A stretch of 64,000 nt of DNA from an uncultured Collinsella sp. GTDB taxonomy: Bacteria; Actinomycetota; Coriobacteriia; Coriobacteriales; Coriobacteriaceae. This document shows, in pieces, positions 1-8,304 of this stretch. The DNA lies in assembly GCA_905199225.1 (NCBI GenBank), contig CAJKFS010000001.1, forward strand, positions 1 to 64,000. Reading direction: 5' to 3'. The notes under the pieces are model-generated. The model did not search any database. It was not told the origin of the DNA and saw only the letters and a program-made list of their open reading frames with translations. Within the stretch, counting starts at the first letter, position 1, and every line of letters starts with the position of its first letter. The position numbers were made by a program, and so were the translations under genes.

Positions 1-49
1 CCCGCGCGGGGCCGCAGGGCATGGGGATGATCCTGCGTCCCCGCGCGGG
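1..49. repeat. GC-rich hairpin upstream of rmlCD
   Basis: An 11-bp perfect inverted repeat pairs 1-11 with 39-49, and an inner 6-bp stem pairs 13-18 with 32-37. There is no T-tract after it, so it is not a classical intrinsic terminator on the plus strand. It may be the 3' hairpin of a gene lying to the left of the window, or a 5' leader structure for rmlCD. The window edge prevents a decision. Confidence 0.4.
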
Positions 50-91
50 CGCCCCCGGTTATCCAACCTCTTCGATAGGAGCTTTTCCCAC

Positions 92-1549
92 ATGGCAGAC
101 ATCGCATTCGAGAAGGACCTCTCCGTGGTGGAGACCGGCATCGAGGGCCTCAAGGTCGTCGACCTGGCCGTCCACGGCGACTCGCGCGGCTGGTTCAAGG
201 AGAACTGGCAGCGCGCCAAGATGTGCGCCCTGGGCATCCCGGACCTCAGGGTCGTCCAGAACAACGTCTCCTACAACGACAGCCGCGGCGTCACCCGCGG
301 CATCCACGCCGAGCCCTGGGACAAGTTCATCTCGGTGGCCCGCGGCAGCGTCTTCGGCGCCTGGGTGGACCTGCGCGAGGGCAGCGCCACCTACGGCAAG
401 GTATTCACCTGCACCCTGGACCCGTCCAGGGCCATCTACGTCCCGCGCGGCGTGGGCAACTCCTTCCAGGCCCTGGAGGACGGCACCGCCTACACCTACC
501 TGGTGGACGCCCACTGGTCCCTCGAGCTCAAGAAGACCTACACCTTCGTGAACCTCGCCGACCCCGAGCTCGCCATCGAGTGGCCGATCCCGCTGGACCA
601 GGCCACCGTCTCCGAGGCCGACCTCAACCACCCGATGTTGAGGGACGTCGTCCCGATGGCGCCGAAGCGCACCCTCGTCACCGGCTGCAACGGCCAGCTG
701 GGCCACGCGGTCCGCGCGCTCGCCGAGGAGCGCGGCATCGCCAAGGACTTCGACTTCTGCGACATCGACACCTTCGACATGTCCGACCCGGACGCCTACG
801 CGCAGTACGACTGGTCGCTCTACGGCACCGTGATCAACTGCGGCGCCTACACGGCCGTGGATAAGGCGGAGACCCCCGAGGGCCGTGTCATCGCCTGGAA
901 GGCCAACGCGACCGGCCCCGCCCTTCTCGCCCGCACCTGCGCCGGGCACGGGATCACGCTCGTCCACGTGTCCTCCGACTACGTCTTCGACGGCACCGCC
1001 GAGGTGCATGACGAGGACGAGCCCCTCAGCCCGCTGTCCGTCTACGGCCAGACCAAGGCCGCCGGCGACATCGCCGTGGCCGGCTGCCCGCGCCACTACA
1101 TCATGCGCAGCTCCTGGGTCATCGGCGAGGGGCACAACTTCGTCAAGACCATGAAGGGGCTGTCCGACCGCGTCGCCGACCCGGACGACAAGCTGGACAA
1201 GGTCACCGTGGTGGACGACCAGCTGGGCCGCCTGACCTTCACGCGCGACATGGCCGCGGCCATCTTCCACGTACTGGACGCGAAGGCCCCCTACGGCACC
1301 TACGACTGCACCGGCTCCGGTGCCGTCAGGTCCTGGGCGGACATCGCCCGCGTCGTCTTCGATGCCGCCAACGGCAACGGCGGCAGGGTCGTGCCGGTTT
1401 CGACCGCCGACTACTACGCCGGCGCCGCGGGCCCCATCGCCCCGCGCCCGGTCCACTCCGCGCTCGACCTTTCCAGGCTCGAGTCGGTCGGGTTCCACAT
1501 GCCCGACTGGGAGGAAGAGCTGGGGGAGTATTTGAATTATTATTTGTAA
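92..1549 (+). CDS. rmlCD: Fused dTDP-4-dehydrorhamnose 3,5-epimerase / dTDP-4-dehydrorhamnose reductase (RmlC-RmlD)
   Basis: This 485-aa protein joins the last two steps of dTDP-L-rhamnose synthesis. Residues 1-188 are an RmlC-type cupin: RGIH places the catalytic His at 72, K78 follows, and a YTY motif lies near 134-136. Residues from 189 on are RmlD: a second Met starts the domain, GCNGQLG (198-204) binds the nucleotide, and YGQTK (318-322) is the SDR catalytic Tyr-Lys. In the cupin the usual His-rich segment after PxG reads PRGVGNSFQ. The start is preceded by ATAGGAG with rather long spacing. Codons end mainly in G or C, unlike the AT-richer genes that follow. A terminator closes the gene. 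Rhamnose would serve cell-wall or capsular glycans. The domain assignment is secure; whether both activities are retained is inferred. Confidence 0.93.
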   Translation: MADIAFEKDLSVVETGIEGLKVVDLAVHGDSRGWFKENWQRAKMCALGIPDLRVVQNNVSYNDSRGVTRGIHAEPWDKFISVARGSVFGAWVDLREGSATYGKVFTCTLDPSRAIYVPRGVGNSFQALEDGTAYTYLVDAHWSLELKKTYTFVNLADPELAIEWPIPLDQATVSEADLNHPMLRDVVPMAPKRTLVTGCNGQLGHAVRALAEERGIAKDFDFCDIDTFDMSDPDAYAQYDWSLYGTVINCGAYTAVDKAETPEGRVIAWKANATGPALLARTCAGHGITLVHVSSDYVFDGTAEVHDEDEPLSPLSVYGQTKAAGDIAVAGCPRHYIMRSSWVIGEGHNFVKTMKGLSDRVADPDDKLDKVTVVDDQLGRLTFTRDMAAAIFHVLDAKAPYGTYDCTGSGAVRSWADIARVVFDAANGNGGRVVPVSTADYYAGAAGPIAPRPVHSALDLSRLESVGFHMPDWEEELGEYLNYYL

Positions 1550-1554
1550 ATGAC

Positions 1555-1587
1555 ACGGCCTATTGAGGATTTCTCCCAATAGGCCGT
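1555..1587 (+). terminator. Terminator hairpin after rmlCD
   Basis: An 11-bp perfect stem (1555-1565 with 1577-1587) with an 11-nt loop starts 5 nt after the rmlCD stop. The T-tract is weak. It marks the junction between core-type DNA and the AT-richer island. Confidence 0.65.
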
Positions 1588-1669
1588 AGCTTTCAAATTC
1601 GTCTAAGTTGTTGTAACCCTGGCGCCTGCTGTCTGGTGCCTGATGCGTATGCTCGGGAGGTCGGAACGC

Positions 1670-2716
1670 ATGCACAATTGTTTTCTCAGTGACTTGCATA
1701 GTATTCTTGAGAATACGAAACCGAATACCGCTGAATATGATTCCGCTGTTACCGATTTGGCTGACACTGTATATACATCTTGCGACTACGAAGATGTTCT
1801 CGCTCGCATGGAGCGTCTGTTTATCCATGAAGGAGAAAGTAAAAACAACCAGGTAACCTTTACCGGCTTCTATTTATTATCGGTGATATATAGACGGGCA
1901 TGCGACCGTCAAAAACTTCAGTCACTTATTACACTCGGGGCAACTCGGTTCGAAGATTACATCGATTTCAAACTAATTTATCTTAGCTGCTATGAGTTTT
2001 GCAATCCTCTCGGTAAGTCACATGCCGAGTTGCTAGAAGATGCAAGCGCTCTTTGTTCTCAATTCCCTGATAGGCCGTCGTGCCTGAACGTGTATGCCCA
2101 CATTGTTGCCTCTCTTATGGAAAGTGGCGTGGAGATGGATTCCGCTTATCTTAATGAAGCCATCAAGTCTGTAAATCGTGCAATCAGTTTAGATCAGTCT
2201 TATTCCAAATACCGTGTTACAAGGGCTCGGCTTAATGCGTTGAAGGGGGATATGAATAATGCATACATTGATTTTGATAAAGCAGTTTCTTTGCTGCATC
2301 CGACTTCCCCTGAATATCCAAAGCATCTCGCCGATATTGAAGCTGCTCGATTGCGTGCAGACTTTCTGTCGTCGAATAAGAGAATCGCTGACCGTGCTTC
2401 TAAAGAAATTGAAAATGTAAAAGCAAGTGTGTCAAGTAACGTTGAAATTGTTGGTCTATTTTCCGCCGTGCTTTCTGTGGTGTTTACCATGGCATCTATT
2501 ACGGCACATTCAAAGCTGAAGTTTTTTGAGCTTTCATTTCTAGCATGCTCTTTGTTTGGACTGCTGATTACGGTATTTGCAGTGTTTTCTCTCATCTCGG
2601 GGCGGGACGAAAAGCTGTGTCGTCGCTTGATTATCTTTGGTATCGTTTTCGCCTTTATTCCGATTGCCTTGTATGGAGCCGTCCCTTTAATTGTTTCTTT
2701 AATGCCTGGTAAGTGA
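1670..2716 (+). CDS. TPR-like helical protein with C-terminal membrane segments (unknown function, defence-island context)
   Basis: I do not recognise a named family. The 348-aa product is helical, with TPR-like pairs around the middle (for example TRARLNALKGDMNNAYIDFD, about residues 185-205). It ends in three hydrophobic segments in roughly the last 100 residues (near VGLFSAVLSVVFTMASI, FLACSLFGLLITVFAVFSLI and IIFGIVFAFIPIALYGAVPL). This predicts a cytoplasmic sensing part attached to a membrane anchor or pore. The start at 1670 is chosen because GGAGGT (1656-1661) lies 8 nt upstream; an in-frame ATG at 1643 lacks such a site. Base composition is AT-richer than rmlCD. The metallophosphatase-STAND gene starts 58 nt downstream on the same strand, so the two may be co-transcribed. 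A membrane-disrupting effector role is only a guess. Confidence 0.7.
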   Translation: MHNCFLSDLHSILENTKPNTAEYDSAVTDLADTVYTSCDYEDVLARMERLFIHEGESKNNQVTFTGFYLLSVIYRRACDRQKLQSLITLGATRFEDYIDFKLIYLSCYEFCNPLGKSHAELLEDASALCSQFPDRPSCLNVYAHIVASLMESGVEMDSAYLNEAIKSVNRAISLDQSYSKYRVTRARLNALKGDMNNAYIDFDKAVSLLHPTSPEYPKHLADIEAARLRADFLSSNKRIADRASKEIENVKASVSSNVEIVGLFSAVLSVVFTMASITAHSKLKFFELSFLACSLFGLLITVFAVFSLISGRDEKLCRRLIIFGIVFAFIPIALYGAVPLIVSLMPGK

Positions 2717-2774
2717 GCGGCGTGTGTAGCTAGAATCACTATATTCGACGGAGTAGTATTTCGGAGGTCGCGCA

Positions 2775-5700
2775 GTGGATTGCCGTGATTTTGATCCTCA
2801 GCTTTGTATTGTCCAGCTTACGGATTTTCATTTCGAAGAACTCTAGGGCAATTATCAAAAACGGGTAGACGATATCCTCGTGACTATTAAAAAGAGTATT
2901 AAGTCTGGAACCGTATTGCTGCTTGTTACTGGTGATGTTGCCCGAACTGGCAAGGAAAGCGAATATCAATCAGCAGCTATGTTCTTTGACTATCTGATTG
3001 AACAACTGAACCAACCTGAATACCAATTGAAAGTTTATATATTGCCGGGAAATCATGATTTGCAAGGCCCGTGTAAGTCTGTTGGGTGCTTTGCTGGTGC
3101 ACAGTACGGTGTGGATATCGAAAATATGACGTCATTTTTTGAATTTGCAAACAAATATGACAACCGTTTTGTTTTTGGTCAGCCAGGGCCAATTGTTTTT
3201 GAGGTTGAGGGGACGAAAGTCTCGGTATCTGGTTTTAATAGTGCCCCCTTATCTACTCTTGACGGTGATGATAAAGGATTTCATGTATTGAGAAACCCTA
3301 ATCGCTCTCTACTTGATAACACACCGGACTCAGGCCTTCATATTTTTGCTTCGCATCATGTCCCAGAGTGGTTCTGCGATAATGAGCGTATTAGCCTGGA
3401 GAATATGCTTGCCAACTGCTTTGACTTTGCGTTTACGGGACATGAGCATATGGGACAAAGCCGCTGCGTAGGTGGTTTGTCAGGTGAGTCCTGTGTCGTC
3501 GTGCGAGGAGGAACTTATTCACTTTGCGATGATGACCAGAGCTCCTATAAAATGCTACTAATTCGCTTTGGAGAGTTTGGCAGCTATGAATTTGCGGAAA
3601 GGGTCTATGGCTGGGAAACCTCTGCACAAATTCACACGCTTCTCGATGAGGCCCACTCTTATCGGCGTTATATAAAATCAAAAACGTACTTCAGACCGCG
3701 CCCAGATTTTGTGAACGAGCTTTTTGAAACTGAAGATAATTCAAGTGAATCATTTAAGGACTCATTTGTGTTTCCTTCTTTGAAAGAAGAGATCGCAACT
3801 GGCACAAAAGATGGTGAACTAAGAATTAATGATCAAAAGTTAATATCTGATATCCATTCTTTTATGGAGTTCCTGCTTGATGCTAAAGCGCTTGAAATCC
3901 ATAGTGATATTCGTGCGGGCAAGAGCTCTTTACTTAAAGCCATATACCGCGAGTCGTTGGCGATGGGCTATTCGCCTTTATTGTTGACTCCCGATTATTC
4001 AACTGGTTCCATTTCACGAACGCTGTCATCCATTATCAAGGATCAGTATGGTGATACTCGGGAAGCTGTTGAACTGTTTGGACGAATTCCTCGTGAAAAA
4101 GTTCTTTTGCTCGTCGATGACTTTGATTCTCTGAAGAGAAAAGCTAAAAAATCCGATGTCATTAAATCGATGCTCAAGACTGCCGGCAATATTGTTTTAA
4201 TTACTGATAATAGTTTTACGTTTGAGTTGGACGAAACGGTCGAGGTTGATTTTCGACATCTGCTTATCTGTCCTTGGACGAAAAATAAAAGAGACGAGTT
4301 AATTCAAAAGAGATGTAAGGGTACTGGGCTTTCCGACGCACAGGTAGATGAGCTTATTGCCATTGTTGATAAAGCTGTTGGCTCTCATTTTCAATTGTTT
4401 GATATGACTCCGCCCTTCATCAATCAATATATTGATTATTACATTTATGATTCCGGTGCGTCTTTTATCAAGGGTGACTTGCCGTTTACGTCAATTATGA
4501 ATTCAAACGTCAAAAGAAAGATATGTAATGTCATATCAGACGGCGAGAATCAGATGCTCGATATATTGGCGGATGCGGTTATTACCGTTTTGAAGAAACT
4601 TGCTCTTAAAATTCACTCTGATCGAACGACTGTTTTCTCGAGTATGACATTCTCTGAAGTGGCTGAAAACTACCTGAGTGAATACGGTATCCCTATAACT
4701 CCAAAAATAATCATGGATGCTTCTGTCCAGTCTGGCGTGCTCCTAGTTGAAGACAATGGCTTCAACTACTCTTTTGCCTCGAGAAGTCTGTATGCCTATT
4801 TTGTTGCTCAGGCAATTGATCTTGAGTTTGACGAGGACGTGGACAAGGGAGAAACCTATGTACTGCGTCTTTTGGATGAGCTAGATTTTTCCATAAATGA
4901 AGAGATACTCGTTTTGCTTGAGGGAACTCGATTCATTCCCTGGCTAACCCAGAAACTAGTCGAAAAGGCATCGGATGCCGTGGATAGTTCAGATGTCATT
5001 TTTAATCAGGGAAAAACCTATAAGTGTTTGAGTGGGTTGGAAGGCATTAAGATTGCTCCGCCCTCTCAAGAAGGTGCGGGTGCCATTCGCAGCGTAACTG
5101 ATGAGATAGAGAAAAGAAATTGTGAAGCCATTGAAAGGGTTAGTTATGCTGGCGTTTATGAATATGAGGTTCCTGAAACGAGGAGTGCCTTTCAGTCGGC
5201 AATTATTGCTTTGAAATATGTTGCTATTGCGGGACGTTGCCTTAATCGACAGCAGGTAAAACTAAAGGAGCCGCTTAAGGCGACTGTTAGAGAACAAATC
5301 TACTACGCAACTGGCGCTGCTCTCAATTTGCTTTTAGAAGCGGTTGATGATTCCTACGACGAAATGGTCGAAGATGTTGTTGGCCAGCTAGAATCTCCGG
5401 AAGAGGCTAGGCCAAATATTAGAAAGTTATTATCTATGGTAGCGCTGTCGGGTTGTATCGGACAGCTGGACACGGTAGCGTCTAATGCCTGTGGACCTCT
5501 TAGTGTTCTGGGTTTCTCCAAGATTATTGACGAAAGCGATTTTTACTCGCTATTTATGCTCGCGCTATATCTGCGGTCGAACTCCGAGAAGGAGTTTTGC
5601 AACGTAGCAAAGAAATCCATTAAGACTGCGCGGGAGCATGCCGCGTGGCCTTTTATTATGGCGATTACGGTTTTGTCTGCTGGATATATTGTCGAGCATC

Positions 5701-5798
5701 CTCATATGAGCAAATCTGCACGTCAATCGCTTGTTGATACTGTGTTCAATGGCAACCAGAAAGCAAAGGCGAAATTCCTGAAGTCTGCTAAGGCCTAG
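2775..5798 (+). pseudogene. Metallophosphatase-STAND NTPase fusion interrupted by in-frame TAG
   Basis: From a GTG at 2775, with GGAGGT (2763-2768) 6 nt upstream, one frame runs to 5798 and would encode 1007 aa, except for a TAG at 2844-2846 (codon 24). The sequence before the stop holds the first metal motif of calcineurin-like phosphoesterases (D17-x-H19 in QLTDFHF). After it come GD (D54), GNHD (N93, H94), ASHH (near 194) and GHEH (223-225). A P-loop-like AGKSS (K383; the first glycine of the motif is replaced) and a Walker B LLLVDDFD (about 448) follow, then a long helical C-terminus, as in STAND sensors. Reading from a GTG at 2880 would give 972 aa but lose the DxH metal ligands and has no clear ribosome site. 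Nonsense mutation, sequencing error or regulated interruption are all possible. The rest of the frame is intact, so any decay is recent. Confidence 0.8.
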
Positions 5799-5853
5799 GT
5801 AGTGATGATATGGCTTTGCGTTTGCTTGCCAGTTTACCGAAAGCGGTGATTCC

Positions 5854-6693
5854 ATGTTCAAGGCCAAGTTTTCCTGCTCTGCTATAGGTAATCAGGTTAA
5901 TGAAGATTACGTTGCAGTTGGGTCGACATATGCCGTGCTACTCGATGGAGCCTCTGGCATCACCGGCACGCGTGTGCTGCCGCATCATTCTGGTTCGGAC
6001 GCTCAGTGGTTCAGTCATTTTGTTGGCGGCCGCATTTGTGAGTATTTAGACATGTCTCGTGGAATTGTCGATTCTATACGCCTCGCGGTGGATGATTCGC
6101 GCGACTTTATTGGCAAACACGGTGTGACGGACAACGAGGAACTGTTTCCCTCCTCCACGTTGGTGGTGGTCTCTGTTTCAGGCGATTTGGTCGATATTGT
6201 CTCCCTAGGTGACTCTCCAGCGTTCATCGGTTTTAAAGACGGCTCGCTCGTGACTATGTCTGATGAGCGGATTGCGGAGCTCGACCAAACAGCAGTGGAC
6301 GTGATGGTCGATCGCTCGCGTGGCAGAGCAATGACTGGGGTGCAGAAGCGTGCTGCCGTCAACGATACATTGCTTGCGAACCGTCAGCTCAAGAATAAGC
6401 CCGATGGCTATTGGATTCTTGATCCGTCTGGGATTGCCTTGGAGCATCTCAATGTGAGGCAGTATCCTGTCGAGGATGTTGATTATGTTTGCGCTATGTC
6501 CGACGGGCTGGAGCGCGCATTTGATCTGTTTGGGTTGGCCGATCCTGCGGCGTTTCTCGCTACGGCGACTCGCGAGTCGTTTGATGAGCTCCTTGTCCGT
6601 CTACGCGTCGAGGAAAATCTAGACCCTGACTTCGATCGTTATCCGCGGCTTAAGCTGCACGATGACGCATCGTGTTTTATGTTGCGGCTGTAG
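5854..6693 (+). CDS. PP2C-family serine/threonine phosphatase
   Basis: The 279-aa protein has the metal-binding acids of PPM/PP2C phosphatases in order: NEDY (E17, D18), DGASG (D31), GDS (D120), SDG (D217) and DDAS (D270, D271). It has no membrane segment or sensor domain, so it is a stand-alone catalytic domain, expected to remove phosphate from Ser/Thr of a cytosolic protein. No protein kinase is encoded nearby, so the substrate is unknown. It could act on an NTPase or PIN partner in the same cassette. It lies 55 nt after the STAND gene and 48 nt before the PIN gene, same strand. No strong Shine-Dalgarno site precedes the ATG, but the N-terminus starts normally for the family. Family assignment is firm; a defence role is inferred from neighbours. 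Confidence 0.88.
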   Translation: MFKAKFSCSAIGNQVNEDYVAVGSTYAVLLDGASGITGTRVLPHHSGSDAQWFSHFVGGRICEYLDMSRGIVDSIRLAVDDSRDFIGKHGVTDNEELFPSSTLVVVSVSGDLVDIVSLGDSPAFIGFKDGSLVTMSDERIAELDQTAVDVMVDRSRGRAMTGVQKRAAVNDTLLANRQLKNKPDGYWILDPSGIALEHLNVRQYPVEDVDYVCAMSDGLERAFDLFGLADPAAFLATATRESFDELLVRLRVEENLDPDFDRYPRLKLHDDASCFMLRL

Positions 6694-6741
6694 GGGGAAG
6701 CCGAGCCTATTGGTAGATGGTTAATTCTAGGACGAGAAGTT

Positions 6742-7803
6742 ATGAAATACGTTTTTCTTGACACCTGCGTAATCGTTGATTGCGCGTTTGCTCGCAAGGA
6801 AAAATCGAGCCCGAAATTGCTCGAGCGCTTAATGGGGCGATTGGGGGATAGCGGTGTCAAATTGATTCTCCCCGAGGTCGTTCAACTCGAATTGGAAAAG
6901 GTTCTGCCCCAGACTATGTCTGTCGCCGTTGAGTCTTTTGGGGCGGTCAAAAAGAGTGTGCAGGATGTAGCTGAAAACTCGCTTTTAAGTCATTCAGCCA
7001 AAGTGAAGCTGCTTGATGCCGTGAAGGCCGCTCGGGCTGAACTTAATAGTGATGTTAAGGATGCGCTGGAGTTAATTAATCATATTTCGAATGAGTCCGA
7101 TAGGTGCGTAGTTCTTCCTCTTATACAGGAGGATATTATCGTTGCGACAAAAATGGCTATTAAGGGCAATAAGCCATCGAAGTCAAAGGCGGAATGGGGC
7201 CTAGTTCAGGAAGACTGTCTAATCATCGCGGCTCTAGAGCGTTTTATGAATGATAACCCGGGTGTAGAAATGGCTATTTGCAGCAGCAATACAGACGATT
7301 TTGCTACGAAGGCTAGCGATGGCAAGGGCTATACCTTGCACGAACAAATCGCTTCCAGATTGGTAGGTTGCCGCTTCTATTCAAATCCTGTCGACTTAAT
7401 GACTGACGAGACGTTTATGTCTAAGGAAAATGAGGAAATGGCTGACAAGGAAACGCTTAAGTCTTCTTATGAGGCTGCCTCACAGGCTATCAAGACGATG
7501 AGTCAGAAGAACGCGGAGTCTGTTGCGGCGGCATCGCGTGCGTTGTTGAAGTACAACTTGTCTAATCACTATTCCGATATGGCTGCGCAGAATCCTTCGT
7601 CCCTGTCGAAGGTCGGCCTTGCGACTGATTCCTTTGCGAAGATTTCGGCTATGGCTCGGCAGAATCAGCTTAATGCTTTGAGTTCATACCTTGAAGCGAT
7701 TGATTCCATAAAGTGGAATCAGATTGGGCTCGCTCGTTCGGCTTTGGACAACGTTGGCTTTGGCGAGACCGACGGAGGGAACATCGAAGACGATGTTGAG
7801 TAG
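6742..7803 (+). CDS. PIN-like domain RNase with helical C-terminal half
   Basis: Residues 1 to about 195 look like a PIN-type nuclease domain. LDTCVIVD gives the first acid (D7), PEVVQLELE supplies E45 and nearby acids, EDCLIIAA gives D158, and SSNTDDF gives D185/D186. This is the four-acid pattern of Mg-dependent RNases, closest in feel to the DUF4935 type. Residues from about 215 on are helical and serine/alanine-rich, with no recognised motif; they could be a regulatory or oligomerisation region. At 353 aa it is much longer than VapC toxins, and no VapB-like antitoxin ORF lies beside it, which argues against an ordinary toxin-antitoxin pair. It directly follows the PP2C gene and is probably in the same transcript. 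The cleaved RNA is unknown. Confidence 0.75.
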   Translation: MKYVFLDTCVIVDCAFARKEKSSPKLLERLMGRLGDSGVKLILPEVVQLELEKVLPQTMSVAVESFGAVKKSVQDVAENSLLSHSAKVKLLDAVKAARAELNSDVKDALELINHISNESDRCVVLPLIQEDIIVATKMAIKGNKPSKSKAEWGLVQEDCLIIAALERFMNDNPGVEMAICSSNTDDFATKASDGKGYTLHEQIASRLVGCRFYSNPVDLMTDETFMSKENEEMADKETLKSSYEAASQAIKTMSQKNAESVAAASRALLKYNLSNHYSDMAAQNPSSLSKVGLATDSFAKISAMARQNQLNALSSYLEAIDSIKWNQIGLARSALDNVGFGETDGGNIEDDVE

Positions 7804-7952
7804 CATGGACGACATGGCTGCTGTCCTGGTGGGCGTTGTGATTGCGGTCGAGCATTCTCTCGACCGTGTTTTTCTCATGCCTTGTGATCCTGCCGTATGA
7901 CCTTCCGCATGCCGGCCTCCCATCATTTGTGATGCTGTTTTTGTGATGGGCG

Positions 7953-8001
7953 AGGAGCACACCCTACACCATCTCATAGAGATGGTGTAGGGTGTGCTCC
8001 T
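7953..8001. repeat. Perfect 23-bp palindrome with 3-nt loop
   Basis: 7953-7975 and 7979-8001 are exact reverse complements separated by ATA. The right arm is also the first part of a repeat whose diverged second copy starts at 13083. Such a long perfect hairpin without a following T-run is not a usual terminator. It could be a recombination or protein-binding site, or an inverted duplication of the repeat edge. Confidence 0.85.
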
Positions 8002-8081
8002 GTAATACAAAAGTTCTTTGAGGGCTTTAGGGCGATGCTTTCAGTTGGGGAGCGTTGTCTTTTTTGAGTGTAATGTCTGAC
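7979..8081 (+). repeat. Diverged direct repeat, copy A (contains terminator-like hairpin)
   Basis: This stretch aligns by eye along its whole length with 13083-13190. Shared blocks include GAGATGGTGTAG, AATACAAAAG, GGGCTTTAGGGCGA/GAGCTTTAAGGGCGA, GTTG near the end followed by T6, and TGTAATGT. Around 8029-8061 a G·U-rich stem ends in TTTTTT, like an intrinsic terminator. No gene start follows directly. The element may be a mobile or RNA-coding repeat; the DNA between the copies holds the Abi and OLD modules. Confidence 0.6.
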
Positions 8082-8171
8082 ATATTTCCCAAGTGTTGTT
8101 TCATTTGCTTGATAGACAAGGGTGTCTGAATTTGGGTTTTATGGTTTGCTGCTCGACTCAAATATTTAACG

Positions 8172-8200
8172 TTGATTTTTGGATCGATAATCAGTAGACT
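8172..8200 (+). promoter_or_regulatory. Promoter for the ncRNA upstream of the Abi_2 gene
   Basis: TTGATT (8172-8177) and TAGACT (8195-8200) are separated by exactly 17 bp, a good sigma-70-type arrangement. The predicted transcript would start at about 8207, nearly 100 nt before the Abi ATG, leaving room for the structured RNA described next. Confidence 0.55.
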
Positions 8201-8206
8201 ATCTGA

Positions 8207-8290
8207 ACAGCGGTATTGACGCGGATAACCTACGGGTCCCGCGTCCTGCAGAAAGGCGGCTGTCCTTCTTGGGATGGCTGCCTTTCTTCA
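8207..8290 (+). ncRNA. Structured RNA directly upstream of the AbiF-type gene (putative RNA antitoxin/guide)
   Basis: The region between the promoter and the gene folds into two hairpins. The first pairs GACGCGG (8218-8224) with CCGCGTC (8239-8245) across a 14-nt loop. The second is a terminator-like stem of 14 bp with three G·U pairs (8252-8265 with 8272-8285), followed by CTTCATTT. No ORF is present. As I recall recent work, Abi_2/AbiF HEPN proteins are linked to a conserved ncRNA encoded just upstream that acts in an RNA toxin-antitoxin pair related to the ancestry of Cas13. The position and shape here fit that, but no covariance search was run. The alternative is a plain attenuator in the abi leader. 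Confidence 0.6.
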
Positions 8291-8304
8291 TTTGAGGAGC
8301 CTCA

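Noticed and set aside
59..1828. 589-aa open frame on the minus strand across rmlCD
   Set aside because: It lies antisense to a gene with clear motifs. GC-ending codons in the real gene remove stops from the opposite strand; no family motif is visible.
2880..5798. GTG 2880 as the true start of the metallophosphatase gene
   Set aside because: It lacks a ribosome site and would remove the DxH motif that is present in the same frame upstream.
6742..7803. VapBC-type toxin-antitoxin pair
   Set aside because: The PIN protein is far longer than VapC and no small antitoxin gene is adjacent.
7953..8081. CRISPR array
   Set aside because: Only two diverged copies 5 kb apart, with no spacer-repeat periodicity or cas genes.
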